A stretch of DNA of 64,000 nt from Sinorhizobium terangae (GCF_029714365.1 NZ_CP121660.1:744001-808000), one strand, 5' to 3'. Positions 29,109 through 38,258 are shown, counted from the first letter of the stretch. Made by a program: numbers and translations. Notes: generated by a model from the letters alone, not told the origin.

Positions 29109-30878
29109 CTAATTCATTCTGGGCTCAACTTCCGGGATGGGAACGCCCGCCTCGCGCAATCCTTCGAAGAGCTGCCGCTGATCCTCGGGGCGACGGATCC
29201 GGAGTGCGACTTCTCTTCGGATGTTGTCGAAGAAGTCCGGGAGGTTGGTTTCCAGCCATTCCCGCTCTACTCGAGCCTCTTCCATTTTGCGGAGCTTTCC
29301 AAGGGTGGCGAGCAGGATGATGTGATAACTCGGATTGGCGCGAAGGTCTGCCAGGGAGGCCCATCGCTCGGCGGCGACGTAGTCCCGCTTGAAATAGGAG
29401 CAGACCGCCAGGGCGGCCTCGAAATATCCAACAACGGGCCCCGGATTGTGTGCGACGGTTCTAGCCACGAGATCGCAGCCTCGACGCCATTCACCGGAGA
29501 GGGCGAGGCGGAAACCATATTCGCCGGAGAGTTCCGTGTCATTGGGATTGATGGCAAAAGCGCGCGCGCCCACCGCCAAGGCCGCATCAACCTCCCCGCG
29601 GAAGAACAAGGCGAGCATTTCCGCCTGCAAGGCGCGGGCATTCTCTGGGTCCAGTTCAACGGCGCGCGTCGCTGCCTCGATCGCGTGCTCCAACGATATG
29701 GGCGACGATCGACCGAGACGATATCGGAAACGAAGCTCGTCAATATATGTTATCGACAGGAGTGCCCAGGCCGTGGCGTAATTGGGAAACTGTCTTGTCG
29801 CATGCAGAAGGCACTCTTGAACGGAAGCATGTGTCTGGGGGTTCAAGTCGCTGCGATAGCCGTAGTAGGCCAGAGTACACGCGTATGCTTCCCAATCATC
29901 CGGAACCGCGCTTGTGAAGTGTGCGGCGTTCGCCTGGAAGATGACGCCGTATGGTTGTGCGACGGCGGTCGCCACGGCGGCAGCGGCGTTCTCCTGCAGT
30001 TCAATGATCTTGTGGGCCTGCAGGTTTTCGTCGTAGCTGTTCGCCCATACCACAGATCCATCGGACCGCTGGATCAGCCTTATACCAAGACGGAGCTTGT
30101 CGCCATCGAGCCGGACCCGACCTTCCAGGGCGTAGGTCGGCCCATCGCCCGCGGCGGTTGGCTGCGCCGCCGTCTCACCGGTGGCGACGATGATCTCCTT
30201 GAACTTGGCGATATTGCTGATGACCTCGTCGGCGAGCCCTCGCGTGATCATCGCCGATTGCTGCGTTCCGGAGAGATCCTCGAACGGCATCACAACCAGC
30301 CTTGGAATGTTTGGCCGAATGCCGCTGGACGTTACCGAGTTCGCGTCCGAAGCAGGGCGAACGAGTACGCTTGCCGCCAGCCCACCCAGGGCAAGAGCGG
30401 CCGCGCCGACGCCGAGCCAAATCCATCGTGGCCGGGAACGTTCGATGGGCAAGACCGATCTTGCTATCATTGAAGGACCGGGGTCTCCTTCGACCTGCAC
30501 GTCGGTATGCCTTTCGAAGATCGGTACGTAGCCGCCTTTCGGAATGCTAATAACAATCGGATCATTGCGGCCGGCAACGAGATAATAACGTTCGAGCGCG
30601 CGCCGAATACGGCCCGCTTCGATCCGCACTACCGGATCCGTTTGAGCGTCAAACGAGGAGTCTCGCCCGAAGACTTCGGTTGCTATCGAATAGGCCTTAA
30701 TGCGGTCCGAATGGCCTGCAATCACCTGCTCGACAACATAGGTCAGAAATTTGCGGGCGCGACCGGGGGCATCGAACTCCGCGCTGAGCCGAATTCGATC
30801 GAGCTGCGCAAGGATTTCCTCGTCGGAGGGTGAAGCAGTCGGCTCGACCCGAACGCTCTCCTGGCCAGCGATCGTCAT
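29109..30878 (-). CDS. Membrane-anchored TPR protein with winged-helix-like N-terminus and TolB/FlgO-like domain
   Basis: A 589-residue protein. Residues about 18-125 (ILAQLDRIRLSAEFDAPGRARKFL to IVISIPKGGYVPIFERH) form a domain common at the N-terminus of rhizobial TPR regulator-like proteins, probably DNA- or nucleotide-binding. One helix (IWLGVGAAALALGGLAASVLV, about 152-172) anchors it. A periplasmic TolB/FlgO-like part (RLVVMPFEDLSGTQQSAMITRGLADEVI) follows, then degenerate TPR helices to the end. The architecture suggests membrane-tethered signalling, but neither ligand nor target is known. Monocistronic. Confidence 0.75.
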   Translation of the reverse strand: MTIAGQESVRVEPTASPSDEEILAQLDRIRLSAEFDAPGRARKFLTYVVEQVIAGHSDRIKAYSIATEVFGRDSSFDAQTDPVVRIEAGRIRRALERYYLVAGRNDPIVISIPKGGYVPIFERHTDVQVEGDPGPSMIARSVLPIERSRPRWIWLGVGAAALALGGLAASVLVRPASDANSVTSSGIRPNIPRLVVMPFEDLSGTQQSAMITRGLADEVISNIAKFKEIIVATGETAAQPTAAGDGPTYALEGRVRLDGDKLRLGIRLIQRSDGSVVWANSYDENLQAHKIIELQENAAAAVATAVAQPYGVIFQANAAHFTSAVPDDWEAYACTLAYYGYRSDLNPQTHASVQECLLHATRQFPNYATAWALLSITYIDELRFRYRLGRSSPISLEHAIEAATRAVELDPENARALQAEMLALFFRGEVDAALAVGARAFAINPNDTELSGEYGFRLALSGEWRRGCDLVARTVAHNPGPVVGYFEAALAVCSYFKRDYVAAERWASLADLRANPSYHIILLATLGKLRKMEEARVEREWLETNLPDFFDNIRREVALRIRRPEDQRQLFEGLREAGVPIPEVEPRMN

Positions 30879-31017
30879 GTCCGCCCCCCATCAACACTAC
30901 AACGTACGCTTGTGTCCAGCGGAACCCGTAAACTCCCGTATCATACGTCCCAGCCCGCCCAGAGCGCAATATACTGGCGTCGTATTTTCATTTCCGGCCC
31001 GGAGGGGGAGGAGCGAA

Positions 31018-31296
31018 ATGAATGCGCGATCGGGAGGGTCTGATGAAGGACACGGATTGGCGGCTGCGTTGCGTCGATTTCCGACGCGCTCCTTGCAGAT
31101 CAAGGAGTTGTCGATGCGCGACGAGAGTTTCAGAGGGATGTGCGAGGACTTCGCCGCCGCTGAGACTGCGCTTGCCAATGCCGATCAGCTTCCTTTCCAT
31201 GTTCGCGACGCGCGGCGAACTGAGTTCAAGGGGCTGGTCGAGAGTCTGGCGGCAGAGATTGAGCAAGCACTCGGGCCGGCAAAGGGCCTTAGCTAA
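31018..31296 (+). CDS. Small helical protein, rhizobial conserved type
   Basis: A 92-residue protein. The central part (AALRRFPTRSLQIKELSMRDESFRGMCEDFAAAETAL) follows a pattern I know from small conserved alphaproteobacterial proteins of unknown function (RFP, DExFRxLCEDY and a following helix). ATG 31018 is preceded by GGAGGAG, a very good site. A second in-frame ATG at 31114 also has AAGGAG, but starting there would cut off the conserved RRFP segment. Just upstream of the FixK-like regulator gene. Confidence 0.65.
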   Translation: MNARSGGSDEGHGLAAALRRFPTRSLQIKELSMRDESFRGMCEDFAAAETALANADQLPFHVRDARRTEFKGLVESLAAEIEQALGPAKGLS

Positions 31297-31447
31297 CTCG
31301 GAAGCGTTGGCTGCTTTGCCTGGGCAGTAAAGGTCGAGGCCCGGTGATCTTGTTCACTAATCAGCGCTGGCGGAAACACAACGATTCGACGGGCACGATG
31401 GTCGTCGAAGCAGGGGCAAAGGGGGACGCAGTCATGGGAGTCGAGCA

Positions 31448-32089
31448 ATGCTTACGTCAATATTTGCTCCGGGAACGGGCATAAGCGCCCCTCTCATGGA
31501 GTTGGTTCCTGGGGAAGAGATTGAGTCGAAGCCGATGAGCAGCTTTGTCGACGGACAAAGCATCTACTCTCCCGGTGAAAGGATCGGCCAAGCCTACCGC
31601 GTCGAATTCGGAGCTGTCCGCGTTTATCGGGTGCTTGCGAACGGGCGGCGGCAAATCCTTGCATTCCATTTTGGAGGGAATTGGTTTGGTCTGCAAAATG
31701 GGGACCGGCACCGTTCCACTGCGGAAGCGATAGGCGTCACCGGCATAAGGAGCATCAGCCTGCAAAAGGATGCGCATATTTGGCAAGGCTTGCTGCCGGC
31801 GGTACTGGAAAATTTCTCGTCCGCGCAGGAGCATCAACTGGTTATCGGCCGCCAAAGCGCAGTCGAGCGGGTCGCAGCCTTTCTCCTTGAGATGTCGGAA
31901 CGTGCGGGCAACTCGCAGAGGTTTGAGCTTTTCATGCCTCGGGTCGATGTTGCCGACTACCTCGGGCTGACGATCGAAACCGTGTCGCGTTCGCTTACAA
32001 AGCTGAAAAACAAAGGTGTTATCAAATTGCACGGCCCGCGCGGCATCGAGATTATCAAATATCGCGTGCTCCAGGGCCTGTGCCTTTAG
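31448..32089 (+). CDS. Crp/Fnr-family regulator (FixK-like)
   Basis: A 213-residue transcription regulator. The cyclic-nucleotide-binding-type jelly roll spans about 30-130 (IYSPGERIGQAYRVEFGAVRVYRVLANGRRQILAFHFGGNWFG). The C-terminal helix-turn-helix is VDVADYLGLTIETVSRSLTKLKNKGVIKL, with the E..SR contacts that recognise TTGAT-type half-sites. The N-terminal cysteine cluster of oxygen-sensing FNR is absent, so it belongs to the FixK/NnrR-like branch. Targets in this window could include the box at 21620-21633. ATG 31448 follows GGGAG. It lies immediately upstream of a transporter remnant. Confidence 0.88.
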   Translation: MLTSIFAPGTGISAPLMELVPGEEIESKPMSSFVDGQSIYSPGERIGQAYRVEFGAVRVYRVLANGRRQILAFHFGGNWFGLQNGDRHRSTAEAIGVTGIRSISLQKDAHIWQGLLPAVLENFSSAQEHQLVIGRQSAVERVAAFLLEMSERAGNSQRFELFMPRVDVADYLGLTIETVSRSLTKLKNKGVIKLHGPRGIEIIKYRVLQGLCL

Positions 32090-32266
32090 TGATTTCCAAC
32101 AGACTGATGGCGAACGGCGCAAGGGCCGACGATTTCCCGGCAATGAGAGGTTCCTTCAAGATATGGCGTTCCAGGAGAACGCAAGCTGACGGCCGGCAGA
32201 TCCCGGCCTTCCTTGCAGGAGAGTGCACACGGAGCGGCCGGACGTACGATCACACGGGGAGAGAGT

Positions 32267-32830
32267 ATGTCGGCATTGCAGGTTCCCGGATTCCTGACGT
32301 TTACGTTATCGATCCTGGTGTTTTTCGTCGACAACCGGCTCAACAGGTCGGTCACGGCCCTTTCGCGTTGGAACATCCCGGAGGCGGTGACCGGAGGTCC
32401 GATTTCCGCGTTCGTGACATTGATGGCATTCGCATTCTTTGGCACGGAAATACGCTTTGCACTCGGCGCGCGATCTCCTGCTGTTGTACTTTTTCACCGG
32501 CGTGGGCCTGAACGCGCGGTTCTCCGACCTGATTGCCGGCGGGCGGCCTTTTCTCGTCCTCCTGACGCTGACGCTCGTTTTTCTTGTCATCCGGAGCGTG
32601 GTCGCCGGCGGCGGTACGGCGTTGCTCGGTCTGCCTGCCGGATTCTCGATCCTGCTCGGCTCGGCTTCGCTTGTCGGTGGGCACGGCACCACCATTGCCT
32701 GGGCGCCGACTATCTCCACCCGCTTCGGCCTGGCCAATGCAATGGAGGTCGGCATCGCCAGTGCGACGCTGGGGCTCGTCATCGCGAGCATCCTGGGCGG
32801 ACCGATCGCAGCAGGCGCCGTACCTTTGAT
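32267..32830 (+). pseudogene. gltS: Sodium/glutamate symporter GltS remnant (frameshifted, truncated)
   Basis: Starts MSALQVPGFLTFTLSILVFF behind GGGGAGAG and reads to FFGTEIRFALGA. At about 32460 a frameshift moves the frame, and the protein continues as RDLLLLYFFTGVGLNARFSDL to VGGHGTTIAWAPTISTRFGLANAMEVGIASATLGLVIASILGGPIAAG. Homology stops near 32830, where full-length GltS would run on for about 200 more residues. The gene is broken twice and not functional. Bases 32831-33138 show nothing I can assign. Confidence 0.8.
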
Positions 32831-33138
32831 CACTACGGCAGGTTATGGAGTGAAACGAGCCGCTCATTGGGCTTGCCGCCAATATGGGTCGAAACGAGCC
32901 ATGCGCTGACCGGCCTGCTGATGACAGCTCCTGGCGGAATGCGGAAGAATTTGCGTCCGACAAGTTGGGTCCCCAGCCAGTTTTCGTGCGATCGTAGATT
33001 GCGACTTCGACGCAGCGCGAACCTGCGGCTGCCAGCGCGGAAAGGGTAGCATTTAGTTGTAAAACCAGCAGAATTTTTGCGGATGATCGTCAGATCAGAA
33101 TGAGGCGCTACAGGCGTAAATTGTGCTTGCCTGGGGAA

Positions 33139-33300
33139 CCTTGGATTCTGACGTGATTTCAAAGGCTTAGTGAAATTGCCTTTGAATTCACTCCATTTTT
33201 CCGTCGCGAGCGACCGTGGATGCCACCTTTATGCCCTGGCTTTGGGCCTCAGTCAACACGTGCGTAGAGCGGCAATAATTTCCGCTTCCAGGGCGAAGCA
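33139..33300 (+). repeat. Repeat related to 18427-18590, probable left part of the IS91-type element
   Basis: Begins GGAACCTTGGATTCT and shares long blocks with 18427-18590, including GCGAGCGACCGTGGATGCCA. It lies about 170 bases before the integrase start of the IS91-type element, so it may contain that element's upstream terminus. Bases 33301-33471 hold no gene. Confidence 0.5.
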
Positions 33301-34401
33301 GGCCTTCGCCGGCTGGTCAGCATCAGCAGAGATGGGTGGCAGGACTAAGCCGCTCGCGCGGCAATGGCGCTTGTGGCTGGCGGTGCGTTTCCTGATCGAC
33401 GGCGGTTCTTTGTGTCTCGGGTTCCTGGCCTGACGATTGAGACTTCTCAATCTGATGGACAGGAGGGTCCGATGACAGAGGAGAAGACCACCGCGCTGCG
33501 TGAGCGGATGATCGAGGACATGCGCATCCGCGGGATGGGCGACAAGGCGCAGCAAGGCCACATCCGGGCGATCAAGGATTTCGCGGCCTTTCTGGGGCGC
33601 TCACCCGACACGGCGACGCCGGAGGAGTTGCGGGCCTACCAGCTACACATGACCAATGCCGGGGTGACGCCCTCGACATTCAATGTCCGGATCATCGCGC
33701 TCAGGTTCTTTTTCGGGATCACCTGCGGGCGCGAGGAGATGAAGCGGTACATGCAGTTCCAACGCAAACCGCAGAAGCTGCCGGTCGTCTTGAGCGTCGA
33801 GGAGGTCGCCGACCTGCTGGCCGCGGCTCCCGGGCCCGGGCTGAAGTATCGGGCGGCGCTCAGTTGGATCTGCTGCGCGATTACTGGCGGGAGGCGCGTC
33901 CGCGGGGATGGTTGTTTCCCGGCACATCAGCTATGGCGCCGGGCTGCGGGCGTCGGAGGTGTGCCACCTCAAGGTCACTGACATCGACAGCGAGCGCATG
34001 CTGATCCACGTCGAAGAAGGCAAGGGCGGCAAGGATCGCAAGGCCATGCTATCGCCGGGCTTGCAAAGCCGAAGATCAATCCGATCTCGCCGCGCCAGCT
34101 CAACCGGGCCTTCACCGCGGCCAAGCACATGGCGGGCATCGCCAAGCCCGCAACGCTGCATACCCTGCGCCACAGCTTCGCCACGCATCTGCTGGAGGCG
34201 AACACCGACGTGCGGGTGATCCAGGTTCTGCTCGGCCATGCCAAGCTGAGCAGCACCGCCCGCTACACATGGGGTAATCGCGGTGCGACTGCCCCCGGCA
34301 ACTTATTTGCAAGATGATGCTGTCTGGGTTGGTTGCCCCCGATAGGATGGAAATACGGGCTCACGATTGGAACCGGGCCCAAACATCGAATGGAGGCAAC
34401 C

Positions 34402-35433
34402 ATGGACCAATATATAGGGCTCGACGTTTCATTGAAAGATACTGCGATCTCGATCCGGGAGGACGGGAAGCGGATCTGGCGGGGGAAGCGCGCTTCGGAT
34501 CCAAAGGTGTTGGCGCAGGTGATCCGCAAGCATGCCCCGAACGCAAAACGCGTCATATTCGAGACGGGGCCGCTGTCGACGTGGTTCTATCACGCACTGA
34601 CGGCGGAGGGGATCCCCGCTATCTGCATCGAAGCGCGGCACGCGCAAAAGATATTGAACGAGACGCTCAACAAGACAGATGCCAATGATGCAGATGGCTT
34701 GGCCCAGCTGGCCGAAGCCGGCTTCTACAAGGCGGTCCGGGTAAAGTCATTTGACAGTATGTTGACGCGCACGCTGGTCGGCGCCCGCAATCAGCTCCTG
34801 AGCATCTCAACCCAACTTAGCAACCAGATCCGCGGCCTGATGAAGACGTTCGGCCTTATCATCCCTAAAGGAACGGGTCGGGTGTTTGATGGCAATGTGA
34901 GAGAGCTTTTGGCTGGGAATGATGACCTTGCACGGATCATATTGCCCCTGCTTGAGGCGTGGCGCGACATTCGCAAGCGCGCGGCCGATCTTGATCGCCA
35001 GTTGCTCGCAGTGGCACGGCAGAGCCAGGCTTCGAAGCTTCTGACGACGATCCCAGGAATTGGCGCCGTTACGGCGGTGTCCTACATCGCAGCGATTGAA
35101 GATCCAGACAACTTCAAAACGTCGCGCTCGGTTGGTGCCTGGCTCGGGCTAACAACGCGGCGCTACCAGTCAGGTGAGGTCGACTATAACGGCCATATCT
35201 CGCGTAGAGGTGACAACCATCTGCGGGGGCTGTTGTATGAAGCGGCGACAGTGCTTCTCACGAGCGCCAGTGCCAGGACCGAGAGCAGCCTCAAGAGCTG
35301 GGGGCTTCAGCTGCGTGAGCGGTTGGGCTTCAAGCGCGCTGCGGTGGCAGTCGCCCGGAAGCTTGCGGTCATCATGCACAGCATGCTCAGGACAGGAGAA
35401 GTCTTCAACGCATCGGCTGGCGCCATCGCATAA
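34402..35433 (+). CDS. IS110-family (IS1111 group) DEDD transposase, copy A
   Basis: A 343-residue recombinase. The RuvC-like DEDD domain is at the N-terminus: YIGLDVSLKDTAI (Asp near 8), VIFETGPLSTWFY (Glu) and KTDANDADGLAQLA (two Asp). The C-terminal Tnp/serine-containing domain includes LLTTIPGIGAVTAVSYIAAI and ARKLAVIMHSML. ATG 34402 starts behind TGGAGG; the open frame extends further up but without family similarity. Family members are guided by an RNA from the element's own noncoding end. Apparently intact, and identical to the copy at 51265. Confidence 0.93.
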   Translation: MDQYIGLDVSLKDTAISIREDGKRIWRGKRASDPKVLAQVIRKHAPNAKRVIFETGPLSTWFYHALTAEGIPAICIEARHAQKILNETLNKTDANDADGLAQLAEAGFYKAVRVKSFDSMLTRTLVGARNQLLSISTQLSNQIRGLMKTFGLIIPKGTGRVFDGNVRELLAGNDDLARIILPLLEAWRDIRKRAADLDRQLLAVARQSQASKLLTTIPGIGAVTAVSYIAAIEDPDNFKTSRSVGAWLGLTTRRYQSGEVDYNGHISRRGDNHLRGLLYEAATVLLTSASARTESSLKSWGLQLRERLGFKRAAVAVARKLAVIMHSMLRTGEVFNASAGAIA

Positions 35434-35762
35434 GCAACCGCCAGCTTCTGCCCTCAGCGCGTCAAACCTGATTTGAGGCACTGAGCGTCCCTGCTGCGGA
35501 CGTCGGTTGGATCATTCCGCTACGAGTGGCTGCAGCTCGTTGAGACTGCGCGCTACACATGGGAAGGTCCTGCCTGCGAAGCCCATTGTGCGGCGACATT
35601 TGTCGACCGCGAAGACAACCCTGCTCCCCAGCACCGGATAGCTCCGAAGGACATGCCGCTGAGCGCCGATCCACCGATCAATTTAATCTGCGTTGCCTAC
35701 CCGCAACCCGGCGAGGTCGCCGAATGCCTAAAGCACCTTGACGACCGGGATGCGATTAGACA
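35434..35762 (+). ncRNA. Candidate bridge/seek RNA region of IS1111 copy A
   Basis: The 3' noncoding end is long (329 bases), as in IS1111-group elements that encode their guide RNA there. It contains CGCTACACATGGG at 35551-35563, identical over 13 bases to the left junction (target plus element end), and AGACAACCC at 35613-35621, identical to the right junction at 35758-35766. Hairpin-capable sequence lies between and around them. Exact RNA ends are unknown; the RNA itself is inferred. Confidence 0.5.
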
Positions 35763-35871
35763 ACCCACGTCGCCACCAAGTTGATCCGCGACACCATCAG
35801 CCCGTTCGAGCGCCTGAAGCAGTTGGAGGATCTCACCCTGAGGCGTCGGCTGGAATGAAGCGCGCGCCGGG

Positions 35872-37058
35872 GTGCCCCGGCAAAAGCTGGAGATCGCTGA
35901 CATCTTCCGAGCCTATGGGCCTGCGTGGCGGCGAGCCAATGCCGGGCATGTCAGCCTGACCCAGCTCAAGGTCATGGCGGCGATCGAAGCCTGCCGAACC
36001 GAGGCGCTCGGCGGGCATGTGGCGGCTTGCACCAAGTGCGGGCATAACCACATCGCCTATAATTCCTGCAAGAACCGGCACTGTCCGAAGTGCCAGGGCC
36101 CCGCGGCGCGCGACTGGATGGCCGCCCGCGCCGAAGACCTGCTGTCGGTCGAGTATTTCCACGTGGTCTTCACCCTGCCGGCCGAGATCGCGCAGATCGC
36201 TTACTGGAACAAGAAAGCTGTCTACGACCTGCTGTTTCGGGTATCGGCCGAGACGCTGAGCACTATCGCCGCCGATCCCCGGCAGCTTGGCGCGCACATC
36301 GGCATGACCAGCGTGCTACACACCTGGGGATCGGCGCTGATCCATCACCCGCATGTGCACATCATCGTGCCCGGCGGCGGGCTGTCGCCGGATGGCACGC
36401 GGTGGATCTCATGCCGCCCCGGGTTCTTCCTGCCGGTGCGGGTTCTGTCGCGACTGTTCCGGCGGTTGTTTATCGCAGGGCTGCGGGCACTGCATTGCGC
36501 CGGCGATCTGAGGTTCTACGCTGATCTGACAGCTCTCGCAGAGGCTGACGCGTTCGCCGCCTGGCTGTGCGCAAATCAGAATGGGTCGTCTATGCCAAGC
36601 CGCCGTTCGGCGGTCCCGAAGCGGTGCTCGCCTATCTCAGCCGCTATACCCACCGGGTGGCGATCTCCAACAGCCGTCTGATCAGCGCCGATGCCGAGAC
36701 CGTCACCTTCCGCTGGAAGGACTACCGGATCAAGACCGGCGACCGTCAGAAGGTGATGCGGCTGGCCACCGACGAGTTCATCCGCCGCTTCCTGCTCCAT
36801 GTGCTGCCCGACGGTTTCCACCGCATCCGCCATTACGGCCTGCTCGCCAGTGCGGGCCGCAAGACCAAGGTCGCAAAGATCCGCGCTCTGCTCGGAGCGG
36901 AAACGGCCAAACACAATGATCCGCCAAGCGCTGAGACGATCCCGCTCACTCTGAGACAGCCATGCCCCGAGTGCGGTGGCCCGATGCGCATCATCGAGAT
37001 CTTCCGACGCGGTCAGAAACCCAGAGCCCGGGCGCCACCGAGAAAGCAGGCCGCATGA
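35872..37058 (+). pseudogene. IS91-family Y2 transposase (copy 2), frameshifted
   Basis: Starts near 35872 (GTG; PRQKLEIADIFRAYGPAWRR). The N-terminal zinc-binding region CTKCGHNHIAYNSCKNRHCPKC is at about 50-72, and the HUH motif is in HHPHVHIIVPGGG near 165. At about 36565 the frame shifts (WLC to RKSEWVVYAKPPF), separating the HUH domain from the tyrosine motif YLSRYTHR in the second frame, which ends at 37058. The same shift is in copy 1, so it predates the duplication. Compared with related transposases a few residues are also missing at the junction. Confidence 0.85.
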
Positions 37059-37410
37059 CAAGGTGCCCGTCACATTGGCCAAAGCCGACCCGAAAACACT
37101 CTGCATTCCGGGATCGGATCGCTTTGCGCCCAATAACACTGAGCATCGCAAAAGCGTCGAAATCGGCACCAACGAGACCGCCAGATCTGCTTCCGATCAT
37201 CGCCTCCCACACCCTCGGGTCGGCGCCTTTGCGTCTGTCGGCAGCGCCGAAGTCCACAACAGACGCCCGCGGCCCCGCGCTTTCCCCATAGGTCCCACCC
37301 AGCCTCCGCGGCTTCCTCCTTCCAAGGTTTGTCAACGCGGGCCGCCCAACGCCAGCGGCAAACGTCGCGCTGCGGCCCGCATCGAAAAACCTTCAGGAGA
37401 GCGGAAGTCC

Positions 37411-37625
37411 AATGTGTGCGTGCCGATAGCGGCGCCAGAAGTGGACATCGCGAACAGGACTCGATCGAGAACGTCGGCATGAAAATTACTCATGAGACCC
37501 ATAATCGCTTCGCTATGGATTTCACGGCTCAGAGAAAATAGCGTAATTACTGCGAAATCGGGCAGCTATGCCTAAAAATGGGACTCTGTTTCAGCAGGGC
37601 CGGCTGCATGTTGAAAAGGTTTTCC
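37411..37625. other. Gene-free stretch between IS91 end and catB-like gene
   Basis: No gene or clear repeat is seen. It contains the AT-richer sequence (GCGTAATTACTGCG area near 37540) that may carry the promoter of the following acetyltransferase. Confidence 0.4.
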
Positions 37626-38258
37626 ATGCCTCTTCTCGACGTCAATGCGGTTCACCCAATTACCTTGCCCGACGGGACTGTCTATGGGGATACGGTCTAC
37701 CTGAAGAACGTCATCGATCATCCGCGCATGGAGGTTGGCGACTTCAGCTATTACACGCATTCCGGAAAGCCCGAAGACACTGCCAGAGTTCTGGCACCGT
37801 ATCTCGGTCATGGCGTTCGCGAACGGCTGATCATCGGCAAGTTTGTTCAGATTGCTAGGGGCAGTTACTTCGTCACCAGTTCGGCCAATCATCCGATGAC
37901 TGGCTTCACTACCTACCCGTTTCGCATCTTCAAACCCGAAACTTTCGGCTACAAGGACCTGCCTGTAAAGGATACGGTCGTGGGGCATGACGTGTGGATT
38001 GGCCAGGATGCGGCGATCATGCCGGGTGTCCAAATCGGTTCTGGCGCAATCGTCGCCGCAGCTTCCGTCGTTTCCTGTGATGTACCTCCTTACGCGGTTG
38101 TCGGAGGAAATCCGGCAGCGATCATCCGAATGCGTTATTCAGATGAGATCATCAGTGAACTTCTTGATATCGCCTGGTGGGATTGGCCGATCAACAAAAT
38201 CGAAGCGAATTTGACAACACTCAGCAGCGGCGACATGGTTGCACTCCGGCTAGCGTAA
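37626..38258 (+). CDS. CatB/Vat-type xenobiotic acetyltransferase (left-handed beta-helix)
   Basis: A 210-residue cytosolic acetyltransferase. Hexapeptide repeats are clear in the second half (DVWIGQDAAIMPGVQIGSGAIVAAASVVSCDVPPYAVVGGNPA). The active-site His of this family is in YFVTSSANHPMTGFTTYPF near residue 82. Family members acetylate chloramphenicol or streptogramin A with acetyl-CoA; chromosomal and plasmid copies in rhizobia are common and their natural substrates are unknown. ATG 37626 is preferred (AAAAGG upstream; normal family start PLLDVN). It is directly downstream of an IS91 element, a family known for carrying adjacent genes. Confidence 0.82.
   Translation: MPLLDVNAVHPITLPDGTVYGDTVYLKNVIDHPRMEVGDFSYYTHSGKPEDTARVLAPYLGHGVRERLIIGKFVQIARGSYFVTSSANHPMTGFTTYPFRIFKPETFGYKDLPVKDTVVGHDVWIGQDAAIMPGVQIGSGAIVAAASVVSCDVPPYAVVGGNPAAIIRMRYSDEIISELLDIAWWDWPINKIEANLTTLSSGDMVALRLA

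Larger units (their letters stand above)
34269..35762 (+). mobile_element. IS1111-group (IS110 family) insertion element, copy A
   Basis: A 1494-base element. Its ends are set by comparison with the inverted copy at 50936-52429 and by the restored host genes. Left junction CGCTAC-AC-ATGGGG, right junction GATTAGACA-AC-C, with a two-base AC core at both sides. Subterminal 7-base inverted repeats TAATCGC (34275-34281) and GCGATTA (35752-35758) lie 6 and 4 bases from the ends, as in the IS1111 group. One transposase gene, a 133-base left and a 329-base right noncoding end. Inserted in the RYT codons of the integrase. Confidence 0.88.
33472..35858 (+). pseudogene. IS91-associated tyrosine recombinase, scrambled and interrupted by IS1111
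   Basis: The ATG at 33472 follows AGGAGGG. The first frame gives MTEEKTTALRERMIEDMRIR to LKYRAALS. Then a 61-base block (33864-33924, coding DLLRDYWREARPRGWLFPG) appears about 136 bases too early; its normal place is at 34060/34061 before [17 protein letters not shown]. The catalytic [19 protein letters not shown] and [13 protein letters not shown] follow. After the IS1111 element the gene resumes at 35765 as HVATKLIRDTISPFERLKQLEDL and stops at 35858. Removing the element leaves 891 bases, exactly 297 codons. It is inactive. Confidence 0.8.
33139..37410 (+). mobile_element. IS91-type element with integrase and Y2 transposase genes, degenerate
   Basis: Order: possible left end (33139), tyrosine recombinase gene (33472-35858), IS91-type transposase gene (35872-37058), 350-base tail ending at 37410 where identity to copy 1 stops. 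The combination of a phage-type integrase followed by an IS91 transposase is usual in rhizobial IS91 elements. Both genes are broken, and an IS1111-group element sits inside the integrase gene. The left boundary is not certain. Confidence 0.55.

Noticed and set aside
32213..33049. 278-residue plus-strand frame as an intact transporter
   Set aside because: Only its first 65 residues match GltS; the match continues in another frame, so it is a frameshifted remnant.
34261..35563. CGCTACACATGGG direct repeat as the true ends of a 1.29-kb element
   Set aside because: Both copies share 200 more bases beyond the second repeat, and only the 1494-base boundaries restore the host reading frames.
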